Below, one piece after another: positions 19,458-29,406 of a stretch of DNA of 49,780 bases. Origin of the DNA: Candidatus Celaenobacter antarcticus (GTDB taxonomy: Bacteria; Cloacimonadota; Cloacimonadia; JGIOTU-2); NCBI GenBank assembly GCA_030765865.1, contig JAVCDK010000038.1, positions 1 to 49,780 of the forward strand. Reading direction: 5' to 3'. The notes below the pieces were generated by a model. It was not told the origin of the DNA. It did not search any database and worked only from the letters and a program-made list of their open reading frames with translations. Position 1 is the first letter of the stretch. The number at the start of each line of letters is the position of its first letter. The position numbers were made by a program, and so were the translations under genes.

Positions 19458-20285
19458 TTGCCAGACAAAAACCCCTACGAAGTATTAAAAGCAGATGTCC
19501 TTGATGTCATCGAAGAATCTCCAACGATCAAATCTTTCTATCTTAAACCCGAAAGCCCCTTTGAGTTTGCCACAGGTCAGTTTATTGAGCTCTCATTACC
19601 AGGAATTGGTGAGGCGCCATTCACTCCATCATCATCTCATTATGAAACGGAAAAAATGTGGGTGACCATCATGAATGCCGGATTTGTGACAAATGAAATT
19701 CACAAAGTTCAAAAAGGTGATGTCATGGGTATTCGCGGACCCTATGGAAAGGGTTATCCTCTTGATAAGTTCAATGGAAAAGATGTCCTTCTTCTTGGTG
19801 GTGGTGTAGGACTTGCGCCTCTTCGGTGCCTGCTCCAAACCATGATCCATGATGCCAAAGATTACAAAAGTATCACTGTATGCTTTGGTGCAAGAACTCC
19901 TGCGGATATGATCTACCAGGATCAGATCGATGACTGGAAGAGTGTTGGCGGAGTTCGTCATCTCTGTACAGTCGACAAATGCTCTGAAGGTGACAAATGG
20001 CATGGAAAGACAGGCGTGGTCACAGTTCTGTTGGATGACGTCATTATTGATCCCAAAGATGCTATCGCAATTGTTTGTGGACCTCCTATCATGATGAAGT
20101 TTGGAACTTTCTCTTTGATTGATAAAGGTTTCAAGCCGGAGAATATTTATCTCTCAATGGAGAAAAAGATGTACTGCGGATTTGGCCAGTGCAGGCATTG
20201 CGTGATTGGTAAATATTATGCCTGCAAAGATGGTCCCGTGTTCACCTATGAACAGATCAAAGACGAAGAAAAGATCTGGGATTAA
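19458..20285 (+). CDS. FAD/NAD(P)-binding oxidoreductase, sulfhydrogenase gamma (HydG)-like / AsrB-like, TTG start
   Basis: CAGGAGGtttaggTTG; GQFIELSLPGIGEAPFTPSS, VLLLGGGVGLAPLRCLL, [2Fe-2S] motif MYCGFGQCRHCVIGKYYACKDGP. Confidence 0.85.
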   Translation: MPDKNPYEVLKADVLDVIEESPTIKSFYLKPESPFEFATGQFIELSLPGIGEAPFTPSSSHYETEKMWVTIMNAGFVTNEIHKVQKGDVMGIRGPYGKGYPLDKFNGKDVLLLGGGVGLAPLRCLLQTMIHDAKDYKSITVCFGARTPADMIYQDQIDDWKSVGGVRHLCTVDKCSEGDKWHGKTGVVTVLLDDVIIDPKDAIAIVCGPPIMMKFGTFSLIDKGFKPENIYLSMEKKMYCGFGQCRHCVIGKYYACKDGPVFTYEQIKDEEKIWD

Positions 20286-20308
20286 TTATTTTCGTGAGAG
20301 GATTTTAA

Positions 20309-20830
20309 ATGTTAGAAAAGGAAGTTGAAAAGAGATTTGGGTTGAAAAACTTTTTATATCTCTTTTTCTTTTTGATTGTTATATGGCTTGCCCTTACCAC
20401 AACATTTCAATGGCAAGAACTTATTGTCGGTATTTTCATCAGTTTGGTTCTCGCATTATTTTTAAATAAGAACTATATTGAATTAGGACTTCCTTCTTTA
20501 ACCATAAAAAAAGTCGCATTTATTATTGTATATATATTTGTCCTTTTTACAGAAATAATAAAAGCTAATTTTGATGTAGCATATAGGGTAATTCATCCAA
20601 AGATGCCGATAAAACCAGGAATTGTAATCATCAAGACAGAATTGAAGCAGGATATTGCCAAAATGATTCTGGCAAATTCGATTACTTTGACTCCTGGCAC
20701 ATTTACGCTGGACATTAAAGGGGACAAGCTTCTTATACATTGGATATATGTCCGTTCCGAAGGTATAGAAGAGTCTACAAAAAATATTGGTGAACGATTT
20801 GAAAAATATTTAAAGGTGATATTTGCATGA
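20309..20830 (+). CDS. Mrp antiporter subunit E-like (MbxA position)
   Basis: ANFDVAYRVIHPKMPIKPGIV..ANSITLTPGTFTLDIKGDKLLIHWIYV is the MnhE signature. Confidence 0.9.
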   Translation: MLEKEVEKRFGLKNFLYLFFFLIVIWLALTTTFQWQELIVGIFISLVLALFLNKNYIELGLPSLTIKKVAFIIVYIFVLFTEIIKANFDVAYRVIHPKMPIKPGIVIIKTELKQDIAKMILANSITLTPGTFTLDIKGDKLLIHWIYVRSEGIEESTKNIGERFEKYLKVIFA

Positions 20831-20840
20831 AGGATTTATT

Positions 20841-22193
20841 ATGTGTAAAAAAGAGATATTGATTATAGGCGGAAGTGCAGCAGGTATTACTGCCGCTATT
20901 ACTGCAAGAAGATATTATTCGGACGCTAGGATTACTATCATTCGTAAAGAAAAGGAAGTCTTAATTCCTTGTGGTATTCCATATATTTTTGGAACTCTTG
21001 GGTCGGCAGAGGAAGATATTATTGCTGATACTGTGCTATCAAAAAATAATATAGAGCTGATTATAGACGAAGTCATTTCTATAAATAAAGGCAACAGAAT
21101 TGTTAAAACTGCTGATGGGAAAACTCTTAAATATGATAAAATGATTTTAGCAACAGGGTCTTCGCCATCTATACCACCGATACCTGGCAGTGATATTGAG
21201 AATGTATTTCCTATAAAGAAAGAAATAAATTATATAAAGAAAATTCTAAGTAGAGTAAATGTGTCAAAGAATGTGTTAATAATCGGCGGCGGATTTATTG
21301 GTCTTGAGTTTGCTGATGAATTAAACAAAAAGAAGAATTTAAATGTTACAGTAATAGAACTTCTCCCATATTGTCTTCTTTTGGCCTGTGACGATGAATT
21401 TTGTAAAAAAGTAGAAAAAGCACTTATAGATAGAGGTATTAATCTATTAACTGAAAGAAAATCAAAAGCAATTTTAGGAGATAAAAAAGTAGAAGCTGTA
21501 GAATTAGAAAATGGTCAAAGAATCAATGCGGATTTAGTAATTTTGTGTACTGGGATTCATCCAAATATTAATTTAGCATTAAATGCTGGTTTAATGGTAG
21601 ATCGAAGAAAGGGTATAGTGGTTAATGATTTCATGATGACAAGTGATAATAATATTTTTGCTGCAGGTGATTGTACTCAAAAAAGATGTTATCTTAGCGG
21701 GGCACCGATTGTAATGGGATTAGCATCTATAGGTTCTACTCAAGCCAGGATAGCAGGAGCGAACTTATTTGGAGTCCGCCGAAGAATGGAATGTGCTGTT
21801 GGCATATTTTCTACACGTTTTGGTGAACTTGCGGTAGGTTCTGCCGGATTGACCCAGAGAGCTGCAGAAGGTAATAATATCGATGTGATAATAAGCCAGG
21901 CGATTGCACCAGATAAACATCCGGGTTATCTTCCTGAGACTTGTGAGACCGGTGTAAAATTGATTTTTGAAAGGGATACAGGTTTACTTATAGGTGGACA
22001 GGTTTATGGTGGCGCATCAGTTGGAGAATTAATCAATTTTATAGGTTCTCTTATCCAAACTAAAAAAAGGGCAGATGAAATATGTACTTTCCAAATAGGC
22101 ACTCACCCTTTATTAACCGCTTCCCCGATGGCATATCAGATTATTAATGCATCTCAAGTTGCTTTAACAGATTTGAGAAAAGTGAGGTTATAA
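20841..22193 (+). CDS. CoA-disulfide reductase / NAD(P)H sulfur reductase (NSR)-like flavoprotein, no rhodanese domain
   Basis: ILIIGGSAAGITAAITAR, active-site region VLIPCGIPYIFG (Cys44), VLIIGGGFIGLEFADEL, IFAAGDCTQ. Confidence 0.82.
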   Translation: MCKKEILIIGGSAAGITAAITARRYYSDARITIIRKEKEVLIPCGIPYIFGTLGSAEEDIIADTVLSKNNIELIIDEVISINKGNRIVKTADGKTLKYDKMILATGSSPSIPPIPGSDIENVFPIKKEINYIKKILSRVNVSKNVLIIGGGFIGLEFADELNKKKNLNVTVIELLPYCLLLACDDEFCKKVEKALIDRGINLLTERKSKAILGDKKVEAVELENGQRINADLVILCTGIHPNINLALNAGLMVDRRKGIVVNDFMMTSDNNIFAAGDCTQKRCYLSGAPIVMGLASIGSTQARIAGANLFGVRRRMECAVGIFSTRFGELAVGSAGLTQRAAEGNNIDVIISQAIAPDKHPGYLPETCETGVKLIFERDTGLLIGGQVYGGASVGELINFIGSLIQTKKRADEICTFQIGTHPLLTASPMAYQIINASQVALTDLRKVRL

Positions 22194-22450
22194 TGGATTC
22201 AACATTGCTTGTTTTTATGGTAATTATAGGAATAGGCATTTTTCTAAGTTTTTTGCGTATGTTAATTGGTCCTACTGCATCTGATAGAGCTGTTGCAGTT
22301 GATACTATTACCACAACTGTAGTTGCTTTACTGGTTCTATTAGGTTTTGTTTTCAAAAGATATGTTTACCTCGATGTTTCACTGGTATATTCTTTATTGG
22401 CTTTTGTTGGACTAGTCGCTATTGCAAGATTTCTGGAAAAGGGGATTTAA
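22193..22450 (+). CDS. Mrp antiporter subunit F-like (MbxB position)
   Basis: FLRMLIGPTASDRAVAVDTITTTVVALLVL; MnhF-like. Confidence 0.88.
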   Translation: MDSTLLVFMVIIGIGIFLSFLRMLIGPTASDRAVAVDTITTTVVALLVLLGFVFKRYVYLDVSLVYSLLAFVGLVAIARFLEKGI

Positions 22451-22783
22451 ATGGAATTATTTGGTGTGATAATTACAGGAATTGGTGTAATGTTTTTATT
22501 TCTTGGAAATCTTGGCATTCTGCGACTACCTGATGTTTACAATCGGATTCAAGCAGGGACAAAATGCACAACTCTGGGTGCTGTTCTCACTATTATGGGT
22601 GTTGGGATAATGCAGCCAGCCTGGCTCTGGAAATGTCTGCTTATTGCATTATTTGTTTTGGTGACAAATCCCATTTCCAGCCATGCAATAGCCAGGGGTT
22701 CCCATAAAAGTGGAGTTCCTCTATGTGATAGAAGCGTTGTGGATAAGTCGGAAGAATTTGAGGAATATAAGGAGGAAAAATGA
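22451..22783 (+). CDS. Mrp antiporter subunit G-like (MbxC position)
   Basis: LGILRLPDVYNRIQAGTKCTTLGAV..NPISSHAIARGSHKSG; MnhG signature. Confidence 0.9.
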   Translation: MELFGVIITGIGVMFLFLGNLGILRLPDVYNRIQAGTKCTTLGAVLTIMGVGIMQPAWLWKCLLIALFVLVTNPISSHAIARGSHKSGVPLCDRSVVDKSEEFEEYKEEK

Positions 22784-23019
22784 TAATTGTGGTTTCTTTG
22801 TTGATAATCTTAATGCTAATTTCCGCAATTGCAGCACTTATTTATAAGGATTTGATTAGTGCAGTGATTGCTGCTTGTATGGTCAGTTTAATAGCAGCAG
22901 TACTATTCTATTTTCTTCAAGCGCCTGATGTAGCGATGGCTGAAGCATCTATTGGAGCAGCATTGGTCACTGCTATATTTGTTATAGCAATCCGAAGAAC
23001 AAGAAGGCATGAAGAATGA
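22780..23019 (+). CDS. DUF4040 / MbhD-like subunit (MbxD position)
   Basis: 79 aa, YFLQAPDVAMAEASIGAALVTAIFVIAIRRTRRHEE; 4-nt overlap with upstream gene. Confidence 0.85.
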   Translation: MIIVVSLLIILMLISAIAALIYKDLISAVIAACMVSLIAAVLFYFLQAPDVAMAEASIGAALVTAIFVIAIRRTRRHEE

Positions 23020-23699
23020 GAAAAATTATCGGTATTATCTTATTAATTATTATTTGTTGGGGAATTATTTTAGCCCTACATAAAATCCCTTTTGGAATAC
23101 CAAAAACAAAAGTTGGCGAATATTATATAGATAAAGGAAGGGAAGAAACGGGAGCTGCAAATATTGTTACGTCAGTAGTAGTTAATTATCGTGGATTTGA
23201 TACACTGGGCGAAGTTACAATACTTTTTTTGGCAGCAATTGGATTGGGAGCTGTTTTGTCGAACTTCAAGGAAAAAGGAAAAAGGAAAATTGAACTGGCC
23301 AGTTTAATACTGAAAACAGGTTGTCGTTTCTTATTTCCTTTAATACTTCTTTTTGGTGCGTATATTTTTATTCATGGACATCTTACTCCTGGGGGCGGCT
23401 TCCAGGGGGGAGCTATTATTGCGTCCGCTTTCCTTCTCGTTTATCTTGGTTGCCGTGGAAGGATATTCAATGAAGTTGGTTGTAAAATTACTGAATCCCT
23501 AAGCGGTTTGGTTTTTATCGTGATGGGATTAATTGGTTTGACAGTTGGGGGACACTATTTTCTATCCAATTTCATGCTGACAGGTCAGATAAATACTTTA
23601 TTCAGTGCAGGCATAATACCAATAATTTATATCGCAATCGGACTGAAAGTCGGTTCGGAATTGACGGGGGTTATTGATAATTTAATGGAGAAAAGTTAA
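23016..23699 (+). CDS. MbhE + MnhB/MbhF-like fused subunit (MbxF position)
   Basis: ANIVTSVVVNYRGFDTLGEVTILFLAAIGLGAVL followed by IHGHLTPGGGFQGGAIIASAFLLVYL. Confidence 0.88.
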   Translation: MRKIIGIILLIIICWGIILALHKIPFGIPKTKVGEYYIDKGREETGAANIVTSVVVNYRGFDTLGEVTILFLAAIGLGAVLSNFKEKGKRKIELASLILKTGCRFLFPLILLFGAYIFIHGHLTPGGGFQGGAIIASAFLLVYLGCRGRIFNEVGCKITESLSGLVFIVMGLIGLTVGGHYFLSNFMLTGQINTLFSAGIIPIIYIAIGLKVGSELTGVIDNLMEKS

Positions 23700-24058
23700 T
23701 GGATTTTTTATCTAATTATATTTATTACATTGGTGCTTTCGGACTTATATTTATTGGTCTTTTTATTATACTGGTAAAGCATAACCTGATCAAAGTAATA
23801 ATAGGAATAGGCATTCTTGATACGGGGGTAAATCTATTTATCGTTGCTGTGGGTTATATAAGCAAAGGAACTGCTCCTATATTTTCCAAATCCGGTCTCG
23901 ATGCTAAGAATATGGTTGATCCGGTTCCTCAGGCTTTGGTGCTGACATCTATTGTAATCGGAGTTGCGATATTAGCTCTTGCTCTTTCTTTAGCAATAAG
24001 ATTATATCAGCATTACGGAACACTTGATCTTCGTAAGATAAAGGAGCAAAGATGGTAA
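23699..24058 (+). CDS. Mrp subunit C / NuoK-like (MbxG position)
   Basis: HNLIKVIIGIGILDTGVNLFIVAVG...DPVPQALVLTSIVIGVAILALAL. Confidence 0.9.
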   Translation: MDFLSNYIYYIGAFGLIFIGLFIILVKHNLIKVIIGIGILDTGVNLFIVAVGYISKGTAPIFSKSGLDAKNMVDPVPQALVLTSIVIGVAILALALSLAIRLYQHYGTLDLRKIKEQRW

Positions 24059-25521
24059 ATCCTGTTCTGTTAATTGTTGTACCGCTTGTACTTGCTTTTG
24101 CATTACCCTTGGTGGGTTTGATCTCAAAAAAGAATATCAAATATATTCCGGTTCTTGCTTTTCTTTTTAATTTTGTTATTTCATTACTATTAATACCTAA
24201 AGTTCTGCATCAAGCCATCATTGTAAAAATCGGTGGTTTTCTTCCTCCCTTTGGGATCAATCTGTTCGTAGGACCTGTTGGCATTTTATTTTCTACTTTG
24301 ATTGCATTAGCGGGATTATTAGTTTCCATTTACGCTTTATCATATATTAAAGAGGGTTCGAAAGAAAAATACCATATCCTTTATCTTCTACTATTAACCG
24401 GAGCAACAGGTGTAGTTCTTACAGGAGATATGTTTAATCTTTTTGTTTTTTTTGAAATTCTCTGCATTTCATCTTATGCCCTTGTGGCCTATCTCGGGAA
24501 CAAAGCGGGAATTGAATCTTCAATAAAATATCTTATTCAGGGTTCGGTTGGTTCCAGTCTCCTTTTGTTGGGTATAGGTTTACTTTACGGACAATTAGGT
24601 ACTCTTAATATGGCAGACATTGCTAACCAAATTCATTCTTCAAGTTCACCATCGATATTTGTTCCAATGGTACTTATGATAACAGGTTTAGGAGTTGAAG
24701 CAGCAATATTTCCACTTAATGCCTGGCTGCCTGATGCACACTCTTCTGCTCCTTCATCCATTAGTGCGATTCTTTCCGGTATTGCTATTGAAGTGGGGCT
24801 TTATGCTGTAATTAGAATTATATTCACAATATTTAATGCATCAAGTTTCTTGATGTTTTTCATTTTCTTAGGTGTATTAACACTTCTAATCGGTGAGATG
24901 TCTGCATTCAGTCAGAAGAATATAAAAAGAATGCTGGCTTATTCAAGTATTGGCCAAATTGGTTTAATCATGTTTGCAGTTTCGCTTAATACACAATACG
25001 GAGTAAGTGCCGGACTTTTCCAGATGATAAGTCATACTCTCGGCAAAGGGTTATTGTTTTTGGCAGCAGGATATATGATCTATCGCAGCGGTTCTATGGA
25101 TATTTCTTCTTTTGAAGGTATAGGTAAAAAAATGCCTTATACATCATTGGCTTTTACAATTGGTACTTTTTCTATTATAGGATTACCGCCGTTTATTGGA
25201 TTCGCAAGTAAATTTATGGTTATAAAAGCGGCTCTTGCAAAAGAAGGGATAATATTTACCGTTCTTATAGGACTTGCTCTTATAGGAACTATTATTGAAA
25301 GTGCGTATTTTTTCAGAGTTGTGCAGGTGATTTATTTTAAGAAAGGAAATGGAAATCAGGTAAGGAAAGAAGCTCCTATCACTGGATTAATTCCAATGTT
25401 TATATTTGCACTCTTGATAATATTTATCGGAGTTTATCCAAATTTTATAATCAAGATTTTAAATTCAGCGGCTTCAGAGCTTCTTAATCGAATAGACTAC
25501 ATAAGGAGTGTTTTAGGATGA
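24052..25521 (+). CDS. Mrp subunit D / NuoN-like antiporter subunit (MbxH position)
   Basis: GDMFNLFVFFEILCISSYALVA, PLNAWLPDAHSSAPSSISAILSGI proton/ion-translocating module motifs. Confidence 0.9.
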   Translation: MVNPVLLIVVPLVLAFALPLVGLISKKNIKYIPVLAFLFNFVISLLLIPKVLHQAIIVKIGGFLPPFGINLFVGPVGILFSTLIALAGLLVSIYALSYIKEGSKEKYHILYLLLLTGATGVVLTGDMFNLFVFFEILCISSYALVAYLGNKAGIESSIKYLIQGSVGSSLLLLGIGLLYGQLGTLNMADIANQIHSSSSPSIFVPMVLMITGLGVEAAIFPLNAWLPDAHSSAPSSISAILSGIAIEVGLYAVIRIIFTIFNASSFLMFFIFLGVLTLLIGEMSAFSQKNIKRMLAYSSIGQIGLIMFAVSLNTQYGVSAGLFQMISHTLGKGLLFLAAGYMIYRSGSMDISSFEGIGKKMPYTSLAFTIGTFSIIGLPPFIGFASKFMVIKAALAKEGIIFTVLIGLALIGTIIESAYFFRVVQVIYFKKGNGNQVRKEAPITGLIPMFIFALLIIFIGVYPNFIIKILNSAASELLNRIDYIRSVLG

Positions 25522-27377
25522 CTTTGGAACTTTTACTTATAGTTGCTTTTGGCGGTGCATTTCTTACATATTTTTTAGGCAAGATTTCCTCTAGTCTTAG
25601 GAATGGTTTTGCAGTACTCAATGCATTAGCATTAGTGGTTATGACTGCTTTTTTATACGGTCAAACTGTGGAGAAAAATCTCCATTTCGGATTTTTAGGT
25701 ATGCCATTTGTCCTGAGAATAAATATGCTCTCATGGTTCTTTGCTATTACAATTGTTGGTATTGGTCTATTATCAATTATTTATTCTCTTAAATATATAG
25801 AAAATGGGAAAAAGTTGGATTTTTATTATTTTACGACATTACTTATTAATGCCAGTATGTTGGGAACTGTAATTTGTGGTGATTTAATATCATTTTATAT
25901 GTTCTGGGAGATAATGAGTTGGAGCACTTATCTGTTAATAAGTTACAAGGGGGGGGACAAGGCACTTTTTGCTGGAATAAAATATATAATTATGTCAATT
26001 ATTGGATCACTTGCGATGCTTGTTGGTATTATTAGTTTATATACTCATTTTGGGACTCTGGAGATATCAACCTTAGCTATCCAGATACAAGGTGCTTCCC
26101 TAAATTATATTCTCTTCATTTTAATTATGTTCTCTACGGCTTTTATAATTATTAATGCGTTTTGGCCCCTCCATATCTGGCTTCCTGATGCACATGCAGA
26201 AGCTGTATCCCCATTTTCATCAATACTTTCTGCGGTATTAGTAAGAAAAGGTATGTATGGACTCTATCTGTTTATGTATGTTATATTGGGATTAAATATT
26301 CTGAATAGATTAAAATTCGGTTTCATAAGTTTTACTGGAGTATTTTGCTGGATAGGAGCTATTACCATAGTATTTGCAGCATTAACTGCTTTATTACAAA
26401 ATGATTCTAAGAGAATTCTTGCATGGAGTACTGTCGGACAAGGTGGTTATATGATTTTAGGGGTTGCTTTTGTAACTCCTTTGGGAATGGCAGGTGGTAC
26501 ATTTCATATTCTAAATCACTGTATTTATATAGCCTTACTTTTTTTTGTCGCTGGAGCCATTGAATACCGAACCGGAGGTATTAGAGACTTAAATTCACTT
26601 GGTGGTTTGATTAAAAAGATGCCTGTAACTTTTATAGGAGGTTTAGTCGGCATATTTGGTTTAATTGGCTTGCCGTTGACTAATGGTTTCGTTTCAAAAT
26701 GGTTAATATATAAAACATTAATACTTGGAAATCGTCCATTTTTAGCTTTCGCTGCATTTCTGGGTACATGGGGTACTGTTTTATATGGATACAAATTTAT
26801 TCATAATATATTTTTAGGACAGTTACCCGAAAAGTATAAAAATATTAAAGAAGTTCCTTTTACGATGCGAATACCAATAATTATATTAACAATATTGGTT
26901 TTTTTATTTGGCATACTTCCTGGTATTCCTCTAAAAGTAATTAATGCTATTGGTATTTCTTTAGGTTTTGAATCATTAGATGTTACATTATGGGGGATTG
27001 CTTCAGAAACTGGTACATTGAATACTATAAATATTTTTGCTGCAATACTAATCGTTGGAATAATCATTTGGTTAATTTTTAAAGCAGGTAGAAAAGCTCC
27101 CAAAGTTGACCAATATGATAATTATGCTGCTGGTTCAGCTATCCCCAAAAATAAATATAACTACACAGTTGATTATTATTATCCCTTTACTAAAATGATT
27201 TCTCCTTACCTCAAGGATATTTTTGATCTATTTTACACGAAGATTGCAAACACAGTACAGAAACTCTGCAATAGCACAAGAAAAATTTACACTGGATATG
27301 TTGGTAGTTATGTAATGTATATCGTTCTGTTTTTGGCTATACTGATTTTAGTACAATTAAAATGGGGTGTATTCTAA
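25518..27377 (+). CDS. Second antiporter-like NuoL/M subunit (MbxH' position)
   Basis: GDLISFYMFWEIMSWSTYLLISY, PLHIWLPDAHAEAVSPFSSILSAVLVRKGMYG, SKRILAWSTVGQGGYMILG. Confidence 0.9.
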   Translation: MTLELLLIVAFGGAFLTYFLGKISSSLRNGFAVLNALALVVMTAFLYGQTVEKNLHFGFLGMPFVLRINMLSWFFAITIVGIGLLSIIYSLKYIENGKKLDFYYFTTLLINASMLGTVICGDLISFYMFWEIMSWSTYLLISYKGGDKALFAGIKYIIMSIIGSLAMLVGIISLYTHFGTLEISTLAIQIQGASLNYILFILIMFSTAFIIINAFWPLHIWLPDAHAEAVSPFSSILSAVLVRKGMYGLYLFMYVILGLNILNRLKFGFISFTGVFCWIGAITIVFAALTALLQNDSKRILAWSTVGQGGYMILGVAFVTPLGMAGGTFHILNHCIYIALLFFVAGAIEYRTGGIRDLNSLGGLIKKMPVTFIGGLVGIFGLIGLPLTNGFVSKWLIYKTLILGNRPFLAFAAFLGTWGTVLYGYKFIHNIFLGQLPEKYKNIKEVPFTMRIPIIILTILVFLFGILPGIPLKVINAIGISLGFESLDVTLWGIASETGTLNTINIFAAILIVGIIIWLIFKAGRKAPKVDQYDNYAAGSAIPKNKYNYTVDYYYPFTKMISPYLKDIFDLFYTKIANTVQKLCNSTRKIYTGYVGSYVMYIVLFLAILILVQLKWGVF

Positions 27378-28312
27378 TGCAAATTTCGGAATTTATTCTA
27401 TCACCACTTTTAGCTTTGATTATTGGTATATTCTTTTTAGGTTTAGCAAGAAAGATAATGGCAAGAATACATTGGCGTTATGGTCCTCCCATTACTCAAC
27501 CAGTTATAGATATTATCAGGATGTTCAGTCAAAAAGCAATAAGTCATGGATCAATATTCAATTTTGGATTAATTTTTTCGTTAACAGGATCTATTGTTGT
27601 CATCTTATTTCTTCCAATCGGGAAAATGTGTCCATTAAGTTCTGGGGGTTTATTGGTAATATTGTATCTTATGCTTTTAGCTCCTTTAGGAATAGCACTA
27701 AGCAGTGGTGAAGCAGCTAATCCTAATTCCAGTATCGGAGTATCAAGAAAATTTCTTCTGGCTCTGGGATATGAGGTTCCGTTTCTGCTTATTCTTCTTG
27801 CAGTTATGGCACATTATCATACTATTTCATTAATTGAAATAGTGAGAATACAAGCAAATACAGGATGGTCTTTTGGTTCTTTACCTTTGGTATTATCTGG
27901 GATTGCTTATTTTTTGATACTTCCAGCTATATTAGGTATGAGACCTTTTGAAATTTCGGGCGCAGCTCAGGAAATTTCTTCAGGTCCAAAGGTAGAATTT
28001 GGCGGAAAATTTTTAGCTTTTTCTACAATACAACATGCCTTACATGAATTTATTGGTATTTCGCTTTTTGTAAATCTATTTCTTGGAGGTTGGGATTTGT
28101 TTGGGATTTTAGAACCCATCTCAAATACAATATGGGGTATTATTTTGGGGATAATCATTTTCTTAATAAAAATGGTAATAATATTTATTATAGAACTTTT
28201 TATAAATGCAGTGTTTCCCCGCTTCAGAATTGAGCAAGCAATGAAATATTTATGGAAATGGCCTACATTATTATCTTTTATCGGGCTTCTTATAGTAGTT
28301 TTATTTAATTAA
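27377..28312 (+). CDS. NuoH-like membrane subunit (MbxM position)
   Basis: ARIHWRYGPPITQPVIDIIRMF, MRPFEISGAAQEISSGPKVEFGGK; TAATG start overlap. Confidence 0.9.
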   Translation: MQISEFILSPLLALIIGIFFLGLARKIMARIHWRYGPPITQPVIDIIRMFSQKAISHGSIFNFGLIFSLTGSIVVILFLPIGKMCPLSSGGLLVILYLMLLAPLGIALSSGEAANPNSSIGVSRKFLLALGYEVPFLLILLAVMAHYHTISLIEIVRIQANTGWSFGSLPLVLSGIAYFLILPAILGMRPFEISGAAQEISSGPKVEFGGKFLAFSTIQHALHEFIGISLFVNLFLGGWDLFGILEPISNTIWGIILGIIIFLIKMVIIFIIELFINAVFPRFRIEQAMKYLWKWPTLLSFIGLLIVVLFN

Positions 28313-28330
28313 CAATTAAAGGTAATTTAT

Positions 28331-28888
28331 ATGGATAGAAATAAAATTAGTAAATGGTTGAAAAATCCCGGTAAAATGGCACACAAATATTCATTTCATG
28401 TTGTATATTTTTGTACGGGATGTGGAATTATTGAAATCCCACCTTCTATCACTGCAAGATGGGATGCAGAACGATTTGGTATAATACCCGTAGCTACACC
28501 CAGACAGGCAAACCTGTTTTTAATTACAGGATATGTTTCAACAAAAACATTAAAAGCAATCATAAGAACTTACGAGCAAATGCCTGACCCTAAATATACG
28601 GTTGCATTAGGTTCCTGTCCCATAAATGGTGGAATGTACTATGATTCCTATAATACTATCACAAGCTTGGATAAGTACATTCCTGTAGATGGTTATATCG
28701 CAGGCTGTATGCCACGCCCGGAAGCAATATTTATTGGAGTTACTCATTTATGGAAGTTGATCGATATGGATAAAGCTGACGGATATAAAAGATACAGAGA
28801 AGATTATGTGCATTACCGTGCAAACCAGGAACAACTTTTTGGTGAGTTGGAATGGCCTCCATTATTCATAAAGGAAATAGTAAAATGA
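28331..28888 (+). CDS. NuoB-like small subunit carrying proximal 4Fe-4S cluster (MbxJ position)
   Basis: YFCTGCGIIEIPPSIT, ALGSCPINGGMYYD, IAGCMPRPEA: four conserved Cys. Confidence 0.92.
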   Translation: MDRNKISKWLKNPGKMAHKYSFHVVYFCTGCGIIEIPPSITARWDAERFGIIPVATPRQANLFLITGYVSTKTLKAIIRTYEQMPDPKYTVALGSCPINGGMYYDSYNTITSLDKYIPVDGYIAGCMPRPEAIFIGVTHLWKLIDMDKADGYKRYREDYVHYRANQEQLFGELEWPPLFIKEIVK

Positions 28889-29406
28889 CTGATTTAAAGC
28901 AAATGCTTTTATCCGGGTTTGACGATATTAATATCAATATTCCTGAAGATAACAGAATGGTTGTAAGTACAAAAAAAGAAAGTGTATTATCAATATTAAT
29001 CTATCTGAAAAAATTTGGATATAACCATTTTGCACTTGTTTCTTGTAATGATTGGATTGATGATAACGAGTTTGAATTAATCTATATAGTTTCTGCTTAT
29101 CAAAAAAATGACGAACAATATCAAGATATTGAAAAAAGTAGTATCATAGTAAAAACAAGAATTTCCCGAGAAAAGGCAAAGTTTATAACAATCATAGATA
29201 TTTTTGAAAATGCAGAACCTTATGAACGAGAAATCCATGAAATGTTCGGAATAAATTTTGAAGGACATCCACGATTAACACCGCTAATGCTTGAAAGAAA
29301 TTACAAGATTCCCCCTTTCAGAAAAGATTTTGATACAAATAAATATGTAGAAAACACTTTTGGAAAAATTCCTTCTATTAAAGAAAGGAAAGAAGGAAAT
29401 AAATGA
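28885..29406 (+). CDS. NuoC-like subunit (MbxK position)
   Basis: IDIFENAEPYEREIHEMFGINFEGHPRLTPLMLERNYKIPPFRKDF. Confidence 0.9.
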   Translation: MTDLKQMLLSGFDDININIPEDNRMVVSTKKESVLSILIYLKKFGYNHFALVSCNDWIDDNEFELIYIVSAYQKNDEQYQDIEKSSIIVKTRISREKAKFITIIDIFENAEPYEREIHEMFGINFEGHPRLTPLMLERNYKIPPFRKDFDTNKYVENTFGKIPSIKERKEGNK

